Below, piece after piece: positions 16,829 through 24,455 of a stretch of 24,455 bases of DNA (positions are counted from its first letter, which is position 1; each line of letters begins with the position of its first letter). The stretch covers positions 23,036 to 47,490 of the forward strand of contig DITY01000071.1 of assembly GCA_002422955.1 (NCBI GenBank), written 5' to 3'. The translations under genes and the position numbers were made by a program. Below the pieces are notes generated by a model. The model was not told the origin of the DNA and did not search any database. It saw only the letters and a program-made list of their open reading frames with translations. The DNA comes from Planctomycetaceae bacterium UBA6172 (lineage in GTDB: Bacteria > Planctomycetota > Planctomycetia > Pirellulales > Pirellulaceae).

Positions 16829-16835
16829 GTGTAAT
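16808..16835 (+). promoter_or_regulatory. Sigma-70-like promoter of cysH-rrf2
   Basis: TTGACT (16808-16813), a 16-bp spacer and TGTAAT (16830-16835) each match the housekeeping consensus at five of six positions. Transcription would start near 16842, about 34 bases before ATG 16876. Confidence 0.6.
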
Positions 16836-16875
16836 TTCAACGGAAGCTTCACCTTCGAAGTGGAAGAGTTTGGCC

Positions 16876-17733
16876 ATGGGCCTTCGAACAGCGATTCGGC
16901 AATCCGCCACCCGACGAACCGACATGAACCCAGCCCCCAGCGATCGGCCGGCCGTTTTACCCTTGTTGCAGGTCGTGTCCCCCGCCGCGGAGGCTGAGCA
17001 GCTGGACGGGGCTTTGGCGGCGGACCCGCCGTTGGAGCCGAGCGAATCGTTCCTGGCGGAATTGGCGGCTGACAGTGAACGGTTGGAAGCGGCAACGCCG
17101 CAGGCGATCCTGAAGTACGCGGTGGATCGGTTCGCCCCGCGATTCACCATGGCGACTGCGTTTGGCCCCGAGGGGATGACGCTGATTCACATGCTGGCCG
17201 AGTTCGCGCCGCGGACCCCCATTTTCAACCTCGATACCGGTTATCAGTTCCCCGAGACACTGGAGCTGCGCGAGCGGGTGAAGCGGCGGTATGGGATCGA
17301 GATCGAGATGAAGCAGCCCGACACGACGGTGGCCGAATACGAAGCGCTGCACGGCGGGCCGGTCTACAAAACGGACCCCAACCGGTGCTGTTTCGACCGC
17401 AAACTGCGAGTGCTGCGGACGGCTGCCCGCGGGATGTACGCCTGGGCCAGCGCGATCCGCCGGGATCAGAGCGATGATCGCAAACGGGCGGCGATCGTCG
17501 GCTGGGATCACAAGTTTCAGCTGGTCAAGATCAGCCCATTGGCGAATTGGACGAAGAAGGAAGTTTGGAATCTGATCACCCAGCACGACATCCCCTACAA
17601 CCCGCTGCACGATCGCGGCTACCCCAGCGTCGGCTGCTGGCCTTGCACGCGGTCGGTGCAGATCGGCGAGGACGAGCGGGCGGGAAGGTGGAGCGGATTC
17701 GCGAAGACCGAGTGCGGACTCCATACCTCCTGA
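16876..17733 (+). CDS. cysH: Assimilatory adenylyl-sulfate (APS) reductase, CysH family
   Basis: CysH reduces activated sulfate (APS or PAPS) to sulfite in the cytosol using thioredoxin. The product is 285 aa. The core has TAFGPEGMTLIHM (PP-loop-like), FNLDTGYQFPETLELRE and the 4Fe-4S cysteines: Cys171-Cys172 (RCCFDRK) and Cys254/Cys257 (CWPCTR). The catalytic Cys280 is in ECGLH near the C-terminus. The CC...CxxC pattern marks the iron-sulfur APS-reducing type rather than the cluster-free PAPS reductase. Start: ATG 16876 has GGAAGAG upstream; ATG 16924 (MNPAPSD) is an alternative, and the first 60 residues are poorly conserved in either case. It is followed nine bases later by an Rrf2 regulator gene. 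No sulfate adenylyltransferase or sulfite reductase gene is in the window. Confidence 0.93.
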   Translation: MGLRTAIRQSATRRTDMNPAPSDRPAVLPLLQVVSPAAEAEQLDGALAADPPLEPSESFLAELAADSERLEAATPQAILKYAVDRFAPRFTMATAFGPEGMTLIHMLAEFAPRTPIFNLDTGYQFPETLELRERVKRRYGIEIEMKQPDTTVAEYEALHGGPVYKTDPNRCCFDRKLRVLRTAARGMYAWASAIRRDQSDDRKRAAIVGWDHKFQLVKISPLANWTKKEVWNLITQHDIPYNPLHDRGYPSVGCWPCTRSVQIGEDERAGRWSGFAKTECGLHTS

Positions 17734-17742
17734 GGACCTGTC

Positions 17743-18168
17743 ATGCAGATTCCCGTTCGGCTGCATTACGCGGTCTTGGCGATGATGGAATTGGCTGCCG
17801 CCGAGGGGCGGAGCGAACCGTTGTCGATCCGCCACATCGCGTCCCGACATGCGATCCCGCAACCGTTCCTGGTTCAGATCCTGCAGCAACTCAAGGCGCG
17901 CGGCTGGATCGCTAGCAGCCGTGGCTCGAGCGGCGGTTATCGGCTGGGTGCCAACATGAGCGGGCTGACGCTGGGCGACATCGCCGACGCCATCGGCTGC
18001 GGCGAAGCCGGCTGCCGTACCGAAGGGGGCGGGACGCTCGCCGCGGAGGAACTGAAGCGGGTCTGGGACCGCGCGGCTCAAGCGTATCGCGACGTGTTGG
18101 AATCGGTCACGCTGGCCGATCTGATCGAGCACGCGGAAGAGGGTCAGTCGGCGATGTTTTACATTTGA
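17743..18168 (+). CDS. Rrf2-family transcriptional regulator
   Basis: A 141-aa winged-helix regulator. The N-terminus (MQIPVRLHYAVLAMMELA), the recognition region (IPQPFLVQILQQLKARGWIASSRGSSGGYRLG) and the LTLGDIADAIG segment are classic Rrf2. The sensing loop has only two cysteines, Cys86 and Cys91 (GCGEAGC), where IscR, NsrR and RirA carry three. The cluster or effector it senses is therefore unclear; CymR-like control of cysteine synthesis is an alternative. A Shine-Dalgarno (GAGG) overlaps the cysH stop, seven bases before the ATG, so translation is probably coupled to cysH. Its likely operator is the dyad upstream of cysH. Confidence 0.92.
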   Translation: MQIPVRLHYAVLAMMELAAAEGRSEPLSIRHIASRHAIPQPFLVQILQQLKARGWIASSRGSSGGYRLGANMSGLTLGDIADAIGCGEAGCRTEGGGTLAAEELKRVWDRAAQAYRDVLESVTLADLIEHAEEGQSAMFYI

Positions 18169-18328
18169 TCGCGAATTGCATCGGCCCGGCTAGCATAAGC
18201 CGCGGACCCAGCCAGGACCGGCGGGCGATGGGTTGCATTGGATCGCCAGGGCACGGCGCGGTGTCCACCCGTGCCCCCTCTGCAGTCGGTCGGGCCGTGG
18301 ACTACGATCGCGTGAAGGAGAGGAGCCG

Positions 18329-18862
18329 ATGACGAAATCGAAACTGGAGCTGGCCGCGGAACGTTTAGCTGTTGTCCTCGAGCACCACGGGTTGAAGGTC
18401 GTGTTTGCCGAAAGTTGCACGGGCGGTTTGGTCTCCGCTGCCTTGGCCGCGATCCCCGGCATCTCGCGGTGGCTGTGCGGGTCGGCGGTGACCTATACCG
18501 AGTCGGCGAAGATCGAGTGGCTGGGGGTCAGCCCGGCCGAGTTGAAACAGCATTCGGCGGTCAGCGCGCGGGTCACGCGGGCGATGGCGGCGGGGGTCTT
18601 GAGTCGGGCACCCGAGGCCGAATTGGCGGTGGCCGTCACCGGGCACCTGGGGCCCGCTGCCCCCCACGAGCTCGATGGCGTGCTGTTCATCGTGGGGTTG
18701 GCTCGCACCGGTTCGCTGACCGAGCCGACCCTGCATCAGTCGGCGCTGCACAGCGATTCTCGCCCCGACCGTCAGGTCGAAGCGGCGACGGCGGTGCTGA
18801 ATATGGCCCGGATTTGGGCCGAGCGACTGCGGTCCGACGCCGATGCTTCCGACGGAGGCTGA
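18329..18862 (+). CDS. pncC: Nicotinamide-nucleotide amidohydrolase PncC (CinA C-terminal domain)
   Basis: This enzyme deamidates NMN to nicotinate mononucleotide for NAD recycling. The 177-aa protein is a stand-alone CinA C-terminal domain, without the N-terminal COG1058 part found in full CinA. The signature AESCTGGLVSAAL carries the presumed catalytic serine (Ser29), followed by GISRWLCGSAVTYTESAKIEWLGV, HSAVSARVTRAMAAG and AVAVTGHLGP. The last usually reads TGIAGP or TGxxGP, so this is a slightly divergent form. ATG 18329 is chosen over upstream in-frame starts because an AAGGAG/GAGGAG purine run (18315-18325) sits just before it. It lies 160 bp after the Rrf2 gene and probably has its own promoter. 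Confidence 0.92.
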   Translation: MTKSKLELAAERLAVVLEHHGLKVVFAESCTGGLVSAALAAIPGISRWLCGSAVTYTESAKIEWLGVSPAELKQHSAVSARVTRAMAAGVLSRAPEAELAVAVTGHLGPAAPHELDGVLFIVGLARTGSLTEPTLHQSALHSDSRPDRQVEAATAVLNMARIWAERLRSDADASDGG

Positions 18863-19140
18863 CCCGCGGGGCCAGGCTGTCCACAGGCTCGCCGCTCGCG
18901 CCCCCCCCGGACCCAGCCGCTCGGACCCCCGAGTGGGTTTCGAATTCGGCTGAGGATCGGGTTGCACAACCGCTGGTTCGCGCGACGTCTGGGCGGAAGC
19001 CTTTGCCTGGAGGATGCTCATCAAACCCCTTGCCAGGGTGGGGAAAATCCGTAAAGTGCAGGTTTGGTGATAATGGAATCCAACGCCTCAGTCGGTCGAT
19101 TCCGACTCGGGCAATCCGACTTTCCTGCAACGGACAACAC
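18863..19140. other. Intergenic region before the response regulator gene
   Basis: This 278-bp region between pncC and the response regulator should hold the promoter of the latter. A GATAAT hexamer at 19069-19074 has no acceptable -35 partner. A 18-codon frame starting at 19014 directly abuts its GGAGG and is not credible. I see no clear terminator. Confidence 0.35.
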
Positions 19141-19773
19141 ATGACGATCAGCCTTCTGGCAGTTGACGACCACGAGGTCGTCTTGGTGGGCTTGAAGTCC
19201 ATTTTTAACGGTACCGATATCAACCTGTCCGCGACCGCCAAGTCGGCGGCGGAGGCTCTGGAGCAATTGAAGCGGCAGCGGCCGGACGTGGTCTTGATGG
19301 ACATCCGGATGGAGGGCGGCGACGGGTTGACCGCCTTGGGCCGCATCAAGTTGGACACGCCCGACCTGCCCGTCGTGATGTATTCCGCCTACGACAACCC
19401 GACCTACATCGCTCGCGCGGTGGCGTTGGGCGCTTCGGGCTATGTGCTCAAGCACGAACCGATCGACAAGTTGTTCGACACGCTCCGCAAGGTTGCGGGC
19501 GGCGAGTCGGCTTGGACTCGCGAGGAATTGCGACGGGTCACCGGCGCGCTCGCGGCCCCGCGGATGGGCAGTGAGATCGAAGTGCCGTTGACGCAGCGTG
19601 AGAGCGAGGTGCTGCGTCAGATGGCGAACGGTTTGACCAACAAAGAGATCGCGAAAATGCTCGGGATCAGCTACGAAACGGTCAAGGAACACGTCCAGCA
19701 CATCCTGCGGAAGGTGGGCGTCACCGACCGTACCCAAGCCGCCGTTTGGGCCGTCCGCAAGAACCTCGTGTAA
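19141..19773 (+). CDS. NarL/FixJ-type (LuxR-HTH) response regulator
   Basis: A 210-aa two-domain regulator. The receiver domain has the acidic pair Asp9-Asp10, phosphoacceptor Asp54 (VVLMDIRM), Ser82 and Lys104 (GYVLKHEP), all intact, so it should be phosphorylatable. The C-terminal LuxR-type HTH runs from about residue 150 (LTQRESEVLRQMANGLTNKEIAKMLGISYETVKEHVQHILRKVGVTDRTQA). No sensor kinase is encoded nearby, so it is an orphan in this window. The ATG at 19141 places the first strand at residue 3. It is followed nine bases later by an enolase-superfamily gene, which makes a two-gene operon likely. The signal and targets are unknown. Confidence 0.94.
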   Translation: MTISLLAVDDHEVVLVGLKSIFNGTDINLSATAKSAAEALEQLKRQRPDVVLMDIRMEGGDGLTALGRIKLDTPDLPVVMYSAYDNPTYIARAVALGASGYVLKHEPIDKLFDTLRKVAGGESAWTREELRRVTGALAAPRMGSEIEVPLTQRESEVLRQMANGLTNKEIAKMLGISYETVKEHVQHILRKVGVTDRTQAAVWAVRKNLV

Positions 19774-19782
19774 CGGTAACCC

Positions 19783-21165
19783 ATGCTCCCCTCCGACATC
19801 ATCGATTTCGAACTCCGTCTGACCACCGAAAGCTATCGTTATCGGGTGCCGATCAAGTTCGGCGGCCGAGTGGTGGAGGACGCGACGGTGCTGAATATTG
19901 AGGCGTCCTGCGTCACCCGCGATCAGCGGCGGGTTGAGTTGGCAGGGCACCCGGGCGGTCGATCGGGTTGGGGATCGATGACGCTGGGGGTCGCGTGGGC
20001 TTGGCCTGACCCCGCGGTCAGCGACGACCAACGTTTGGCGGTCGTCCGGCAGCTGGCGGAACGGTTCATCGAGGACTTTTCCGCCGCTCGCGATTCGGGC
20101 CATCCGCTGGAAATCTGCCATCGGCAAGCGGGGCGCCGCGCCGCCATCGCCAGCGACGTGGCGAGTCAATTCGGGCTTGCCGCGCCGATTCCCGATTTGG
20201 CGATTCTGCTCGCGGCCTCCCCGATCGAAGCGGCGCTGTTCGACGCGCATGGCAAGGCGCTGGGCCGGAGCAGTTTCGACCTGCTCGGCAAAGCCTACGT
20301 CAACGAAGATCTGTCTGCTTACCTCGGCCCCGCCTATCGCGGGCTGTATCTCGATCGCTTCGTCTCGGCCAAGCCGAAGCCGGTGATGCCGCTGTATCAC
20401 TTGGTCGGCGCGCTCGATCCGTTGCAGGAATCCGAGGTCGTCAAACCGGCGGCTGACGGCCTTCCGGAAACGCTACACCAGTGGATCCTGCGGGACGGCC
20501 TGACGCATCTCAAGATCAAGTTGGCGGGCGACGACCTGGCCTGGGACGTCGAACGGGTGCTCGGCGTCGACCGCACGGCGACCGCCGCCGCGGCCGATCG
20601 CGGCTTCGCCTTTTCGCTCGACTTCAACGAACGCTGCCAAGACGAAGCCTACGTGCTCGAACTGCTCGATCAGTTGACGGCCCGCTCGCCGCTGGCGACG
20701 AAGCGGATTCAATACATCGAACAGCCCACGCACCGCGATTTGGCGGCGCACCCGGAAAATACGATGCGCCGCGTCGCGGAGCGTTTGCCGGTGGTGATCG
20801 ACGAATCGCTGGTCGGCTTGGCCAGCCTGCGATTGGCGGTCGAGCAGGGCTACAGCGGTGTCGCGTTGAAGGCCTGCAAGGGGCACGCCGAGGCGCTGCT
20901 GATGGCCGCGGTCGCCCAGCACGAAAACTTGTTCCTCTGCGTGCAAGACCTGACCTGCATCGGCGCATCGCTGTTGCACAGCGCTTCGTTGGCCGCGCAC
21001 ATCCCCACGGTCGCGGCGATCGAAAGCAACGGCCGGCAGTACTGCCCCGCGGGGAATGCGGCTTGGGAAGCGGCTTACCCCGGCATGTTCACCGTCCGGG
21101 ACGGCGTGTTGCCGACCGCCTGCTTGGATTCGGACGGCCTCGGGTATTCCCGGCCGTTGGTCTGA
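19783..21165 (+). CDS. Enolase-superfamily enzyme (mandelate racemase/muconate lactonizing type)
   Basis: A 460-aa member of the MR/MLE group, whose enzymes abstract a proton alpha to a carboxylate and stabilise the enolate with a metal ion. The barrel shows the MLE-type catalytic set: Lys244-x-Lys246 (HLKIKLAG), metal ligands Asp280 (SLDFNE), Glu313 (YIEQP) and Asp340 or Glu341 (VVIDESL), and Lys363 (VALKACKG) on the opposite face. The N-terminal capping domain begins FELRLTTESYRYRVPIKFGG. It is longer than typical family members (about 350-400 aa), with additional sequence between the capping domain and barrel (about residues 60-230). The substrate cannot be predicted. It is co-directional with and nine bases after the response regulator gene. 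Confidence 0.88.
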   Translation: MLPSDIIDFELRLTTESYRYRVPIKFGGRVVEDATVLNIEASCVTRDQRRVELAGHPGGRSGWGSMTLGVAWAWPDPAVSDDQRLAVVRQLAERFIEDFSAARDSGHPLEICHRQAGRRAAIASDVASQFGLAAPIPDLAILLAASPIEAALFDAHGKALGRSSFDLLGKAYVNEDLSAYLGPAYRGLYLDRFVSAKPKPVMPLYHLVGALDPLQESEVVKPAADGLPETLHQWILRDGLTHLKIKLAGDDLAWDVERVLGVDRTATAAAADRGFAFSLDFNERCQDEAYVLELLDQLTARSPLATKRIQYIEQPTHRDLAAHPENTMRRVAERLPVVIDESLVGLASLRLAVEQGYSGVALKACKGHAEALLMAAVAQHENLFLCVQDLTCIGASLLHSASLAAHIPTVAAIESNGRQYCPAGNAAWEAAYPGMFTVRDGVLPTACLDSDGLGYSRPLV

Positions 21166-21233
21166 GTCCAGCTCGGCGGAGTCCGAGGCGAGCTCTTCGC
21201 GTTGCTCAGCATCGCGCCGCGCGGGGCTGATCG

Positions 21234-21276
21234 CCGTGTTCAGAAGCGGAGGCCCCGTGTTCAGAAGCGGAGGCCC
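21234..21276. repeat. 21-bp tandem duplication across the solute-binding protein stop codon
   Basis: A 21-bp unit beginning CCGTGTTCAGAAGCGG is present twice head to tail (21234-21254 and 21255-21275, plus one further C). The second copy contains the last four codons (Gly-Leu-Arg-Phe) and the TGA of the minus-strand solute-binding protein. Because 21 is divisible by three, the other copy repeats the same codons and stop in frame downstream. Confidence 0.85.
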
Positions 21277-22691
21277 TGCGCGAATCGCCAAGCTTTGGCT
21301 TGGTCCTCGGGGCCATATTCCAGCGTCAGGGCTTGCCACCGCGACGCCGCTTCGGTCAGCGCATCCCGCGCCGACAGCTTGCCATCGAGGCAGGCGAGGA
21401 CGGCGTCGTCGAGCGCCTGGAGGTAACGGTCGTAACCGAGCAGGCGGAGCGCGGGCCGAACTTGCAGTGTCGCGAGGCGTTCGAGCAAGAATCGTTGGTA
21501 GGCGTCCGGTGCCGCGGCGGAACTTTCGCGATCCTGGGCGACCCGACTGACCGTCATCCCGGGGAGCACGCCTTGGATGAGCTCACTCCCCTCGCCGCCG
21601 CTGACCCAGATCAAAAATCGCTTGGCGGCGGCGGTTTGCCGACAGCGGCTGCCGATCAAGCCGAGTGGCGAATCGGCGTCGGGCAGGACCGGCCAGTTCG
21701 CGTTGGAGGCGGAGGTCCGGGCGGTGTCCGTCGCGGCGGCCTGGTCTCGCGGTGGCGTTCCGACCCAGACCGATTCGAGCCGCGTGACGCGTGGCTGGTC
21801 GGCGATCACGCCCGGCCAACCGATGGCCATGCGGATCGAGCCGTTCGCGACGCCATCCCAGACTTCTCCTGCCGTCAGCCGGCGATTGCCGTACAGCTCC
21901 GCGCACGATTTCAGGGACTCCAGCGCTCGCACGTAAGGCTCCGTCGCCAGCGCCGGCACGAACGTCTCGCGGTCGAACAACCAAGCCGCCGGATCGGCGT
22001 CGTGAACTCGCCATAAGAACGTTTTCGCCGCGTCGCCGCCCGCGAGTGGTTCGGCGACGGCGGGCAGTTCGGCTTGGTCGCTAACCTCCTTGGCCAGTTC
22101 CCGCGCTGCCGCGAGGTACTCTGACCAATCCTGGGGCGGGCTGGCGGTCGAGATCGCGGCGGTCGAGGCCCCCTCGCTGATCAGCAGGGCCGGTTGGGGC
22201 ATGCCGAGCGGGATGCCGATCGGTTTACCCGCCCAGCGGACCAGCGCGGCATCGACGGCCCCCAGCCATTCGCCCGACTCGGCGACGGCCGTCAGCAGGT
22301 CGTTGCCCAAGGGTACGATCGCGGACCGAGCGTGCAGTTCGGGGACGCAACCGCAGGGGACGATCCCCACGTCATTCCGCTGAAACGCTTCGACCAGCCG
22401 TTCGCCAAGTGAACCGGCCGCGGCGGCCGGAGTCTCGGCGGGCGACGCGGCGTCACCAGCCGAAATCCGTTCGATCGCCAGCGGCTGGTCCGAGATTCCT
22501 CCCCAAGCCCTGCGCAGTGCTTCGGCCCCCGCTTCGGAACCGCAGAGCAGCAACCGCAGCGGCACGTCCACGCGGGTCGCGACCGGCGCGGGCGGTGGTT
22601 CGGCGGGACGGCATCCGGCCATACCGACCAAGCCAGTCGCGGCGCTGACGATCAGGAACTCGCGGCGGGGGAGTGGGTGCGGATTGGCCAC
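21261..22691 (-). CDS. Tat-exported lipoprotein, ABC-type extracellular solute-binding protein (family 1)
   Basis: A periplasmic binding protein of the sugar-type (family 1) fold, about 476 aa. From GTG 22691 it begins with a Tat-like lipoprotein signal: twin Arg (PRREFLIVSAATG) and the lipobox MAGC with Cys27 as the lipidation site. Family-1 features follow, such as GEVWDGVANGSIRMAIGWPGVI and SPLGLIGSRCRQTAAAKRFLIWVSGGEGSELI. The frame stays open to ATG 22781, but those 30 extra codons use rare triplets (GTA, TCA, ACA, AGG, CTA) and would bury the signal peptide, so I prefer GTG 22691; neither start has a good Shine-Dalgarno. No permease or ATPase gene adjoins it. The ligand is unknown; the divergent xylulokinase gene hints at a sugar, but weakly. 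Confidence 0.82.
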   Translation of the reverse strand: MANPHPLPRREFLIVSAATGLVGMAGCRPAEPPPAPVATRVDVPLRLLLCGSEAGAEALRRAWGGISDQPLAIERISAGDAASPAETPAAAAGSLGERLVEAFQRNDVGIVPCGCVPELHARSAIVPLGNDLLTAVAESGEWLGAVDAALVRWAGKPIGIPLGMPQPALLISEGASTAAISTASPPQDWSEYLAAARELAKEVSDQAELPAVAEPLAGGDAAKTFLWRVHDADPAAWLFDRETFVPALATEPYVRALESLKSCAELYGNRRLTAGEVWDGVANGSIRMAIGWPGVIADQPRVTRLESVWVGTPPRDQAAATDTARTSASNANWPVLPDADSPLGLIGSRCRQTAAAKRFLIWVSGGEGSELIQGVLPGMTVSRVAQDRESSAAAPDAYQRFLLERLATLQVRPALRLLGYDRYLQALDDAVLACLDGKLSARDALTEAASRWQALTLEYGPEDQAKAWRFAQGLRF

Positions 22692-22965
22692 GTTCAGTAG
22701 ACGCCTGGGGATGGTGACGAAACGGACATCCGGGATAGGCAAACGGAGTCGTGTTACGCATGATACGCGTCGAGAGTTCATCGGGTTAAGGCCCCGCCGA
22801 TCGAGGGTCCGCCGTGATCGCTTCCCTTACCTTGTCCCCAGCCTTGCCCCAGCCCGTCGCCCGGGTCACGGCCCGCGCAGCCGCATCCCAAAGCGGCCGC
22901 TCGTTCGCCAGCCCTCCCGCGACCGCCGGGTCGCTTCGCCTTCCACCCACGGACGTGAACAAACC
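22692..22965. other. Divergent intergenic region, solute-binding protein/xylulokinase
   Basis: About 270 bp between outward-facing starts. It should carry both promoters. I see no convincing hexamers or operator-like dyad. If the solute-binding protein starts at ATG 22781, the part up to there is coding. Confidence 0.35.
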
Positions 22966-24455
22966 ATGGCTCATTATCTCGGTATCGACATCGGAACGAC
23001 GGCGACCAAAACACTGTTGATCGATCCCTCCGGCCGTGTGGTCTCCGAAGCGAGTGCCCCCTATCCGCTCGAACAACCCAAGCCCGGCTGGACCCAACAG
23101 GATCCGGAAGATTGGTGGCGGGCGACCGTCAAGACCGTCCGCGAGGTGATGGCGCGGTCGGGCATCGCCCCGGAAGAGGTCGGCGCGCTGGGGCTTTCTG
23201 GCCAAATGCACGGCTCCGTGTTTCTCGATAAGCAGGATCGCGTGCTGCGACCGGCGCTGCTCTGGAACGACCAGCGGACCGAAGCCGAGTGTGCCGAGAT
23301 CACCACCCGCGCTGGCGGCCGCAAGGCGCTGATCCGGTTGGTCGCCAACCCGGCGTTGACCGGGTTCCAGGCACCCAAAATTCTTTGGCTGCGAAACCAT
23401 GAACCGAAGGCCTTCGCGAAATTGGCCAAGGTGTTATTGCCCAAGGATGAGATCCGCCGTCGGCTGACGGGCGATTACATCACCGAGGTCAGCGATGCCA
23501 GCGGCACGCTGCTGTTGGATGTCGTCAAGCGTCGCTGGAGCACCACGCTGCTGAGCAAGCTCGACCTCGACCCCAGCCTGTTGCCGCGGGTTGTCGAGAG
23601 CGAAGACGTCACCGGGACGCTGACCTCCCAAGCCGCCGAAGCGTTGGGTTTGACCACCCGCTGCAAGGTCGTCGGCGGTGCCGGGGACTGCGCCGCCGGG
23701 GCGATCGGCAACGGCGTGGTCCGCGCCGGCCTGCTCAGCACCTCGATCGGCACCTCCGGCGTGATGTTCGTCCACAGCGACCAACCGCAGTACGATGCGC
23801 TCGGCCGGCTGCACACGTTCTGCCATGCGGTGCGGGGCCAATGGCACATGATGGGCGTCAACCTGACCAGCGGCGGGTCGTTGCAGTGGTGGGTCGAAAA
23901 CATCCTGGCCGGGCTGGGCGGGAAGGAAGCGGATGCCTATCGGCAGGCGACCCGCGAAGCGACCGCGGTACCGGCCGGCAGCGGTTCGCTGTTGTTCCTC
24001 CCCTACCTGAACGGCGAACGGACCCCGCATGCCGATCCGACGGCCCGCGGCTCGTTCGTCGGTTTGAACCTGACCCATGGCCGCGGGCACCTGACCCGCG
24101 CCGTGATGGAAGGGGTCACGTTCGCGCTGCGGGATAGCCTCGAAATCATCCGCTCGCTCGACGTCAGCGTGAAGGAAATCCGCGCCGGAGGCGGCGGGAG
24201 TCGCAACCCGCTGTGGCGGCAGATGCAGGCCGACGTTTTCGGCACCGCCATCACCGCCCTGAAGGTCGAGCAAGGGCCAGCCTATGGCGTGGCGCTGCTC
24301 GCCGCGGTTGGCGACGGCGCGTTCAAAAACATCCAGCAAGCCTGCAAGGAGACGATCGAGGTGGCGGATAAGACCTCGCCGGATCGCAAAGCCGTCAAGG
24401 TTTATCAAAACCTGTTCCCGATCTACCAGCGGTTGTACGGCTGCTTGCGAGAGGA
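22966..24455 (+). CDS. xylB: Xylulokinase (FGGY family), C-terminal end outside window
   Basis: This cytosolic kinase phosphorylates D-xylulose to xylulose 5-phosphate, feeding the pentose phosphate pathway. There are 496 complete codons before the window edge, close to the usual full length of about 500. The N-terminal phosphate-binding motif is LGIDIGTTATKTLLID. LSGQMHGSVFLD and LLWNDQRT are typical of xylulokinases. Asp241 in GGAGDCAAGAIGNG is the probable catalytic base, and the ATP-side domain shows STSIGTSGVMF, PYLNGERTPHADP and AGGGGSRNPLWRQMQADVFG. The ATG at 22966 is right before the first strand; there is no strong ribosome site. No xylose isomerase gene is visible upstream. A related FGGY specificity is possible but the xylulokinase assignment is good. 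Confidence 0.93.
   Translation, partial: MAHYLGIDIGTTATKTLLIDPSGRVVSEASAPYPLEQPKPGWTQQDPEDWWRATVKTVREVMARSGIAPEEVGALGLSGQMHGSVFLDKQDRVLRPALLWNDQRTEAECAEITTRAGGRKALIRLVANPALTGFQAPKILWLRNHEPKAFAKLAKVLLPKDEIRRRLTGDYITEVSDASGTLLLDVVKRRWSTTLLSKLDLDPSLLPRVVESEDVTGTLTSQAAEALGLTTRCKVVGGAGDCAAGAIGNGVVRAGLLSTSIGTSGVMFVHSDQPQYDALGRLHTFCHAVRGQWHMMGVNLTSGGSLQWWVENILAGLGGKEADAYRQATREATAVPAGSGSLLFLPYLNGERTPHADPTARGSFVGLNLTHGRGHLTRAVMEGVTFALRDSLEIIRSLDVSVKEIRAGGGGSRNPLWRQMQADVFGTAITALKVEQGPAYGVALLAAVGDGAFKNIQQACKETIEVADKTSPDRKAVKVYQNLFPIYQRLYGCLRE

Noticed and set aside
19014..19070. 18-codon possible leader peptide before the response regulator
   Set aside because: GGAGG directly touches the ATG, leaving no spacing, and no attenuator-like hairpin follows.
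1550..24455. Idea that xylB and dxr form a salvage route for deoxyxylulose
   Set aside because: E. coli XylB can phosphorylate deoxyxylulose, but the genes are 20 kb apart and not in one operon, so the window gives no support.

Overview
The window is high-GC bacterial DNA and fits a member of the Planctomycetota, most likely of the Pirellulales type. This rests on the gene style (a secreted TPR/HEAT protein, an HTH protein with a C-terminal receiver-like domain, an orphan LuxR-type response regulator, a very large RseP-like protease), on long spurious antisense ORFs, and on weak or absent Shine-Dalgarno sites for many genes. The assignment is inference, since there is no rRNA in the window. 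No tRNA, rRNA, CRISPR array, insertion sequence or prophage was seen. The region looks like an ordinary chromosomal backbone with several regulatory and protein-level oddities.

Layout. 1-1342 (-): the N-terminal 447 codons of FtsH, cut by the window edge. 1550-4956 (+): dxr and a large RseP-type site-2 protease, overlapping, with the protease's Shine-Dalgarno inside dxr. 4988-6752 (-): a zinc-type dehydrogenase whose structural-zinc cysteines are all replaced, then a hexulose-6-phosphate synthase-like protein. 7053-7883 (+): a PIG-L/LmbE deacetylase, convergent with malQ (7913-9487, -). 9624-11299 (-): dus and moaC. 11338-11387: a strong intrinsic terminator for the next minus-strand gene, an HTH plus degenerate receiver protein (11431-12003). 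12004-12902: about 0.9 kb with no convincing gene but several repeat or dyad signals. 12903-15178 (-): hflK-hflC with a 4-bp overlap. 15404-16639 (-): a secreted TPR/HEAT-like protein. 16804-18168 (+): cysH (assimilatory APS-reductase type) and an Rrf2 regulator, preceded by a promoter and an IscR-like dyad. 18329-18862 (+): pncC. 19141-21165 (+): an orphan response regulator followed closely by an enolase-superfamily enzyme. 21261-22691 (-): a Tat/lipoprotein solute-binding protein. 22966 to the end (+): xylulokinase, cut at its last residues.

The clearest themes are three. First, membrane proteostasis: FtsH, its known partners HflK and HflC, and RseP all lie within 15 kb. Second, sulfur assimilation under apparent local Rrf2 control. 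Third, carbohydrate chemistry (xylulokinase, HPS-like enzyme with dehydrogenase, amylomaltase, deacetylase, enolase-family enzyme, solute-binding protein). I found no clear multi-gene novel defence or secretion system. The best leads are the Rrf2-type operator at cysH, the HTH/pseudo-receiver gene with its long decorated upstream region, the dehydrogenase with a D/S/S/D loop in place of four cysteines, the extended RseP, and short tandem duplications that straddle stop codons.
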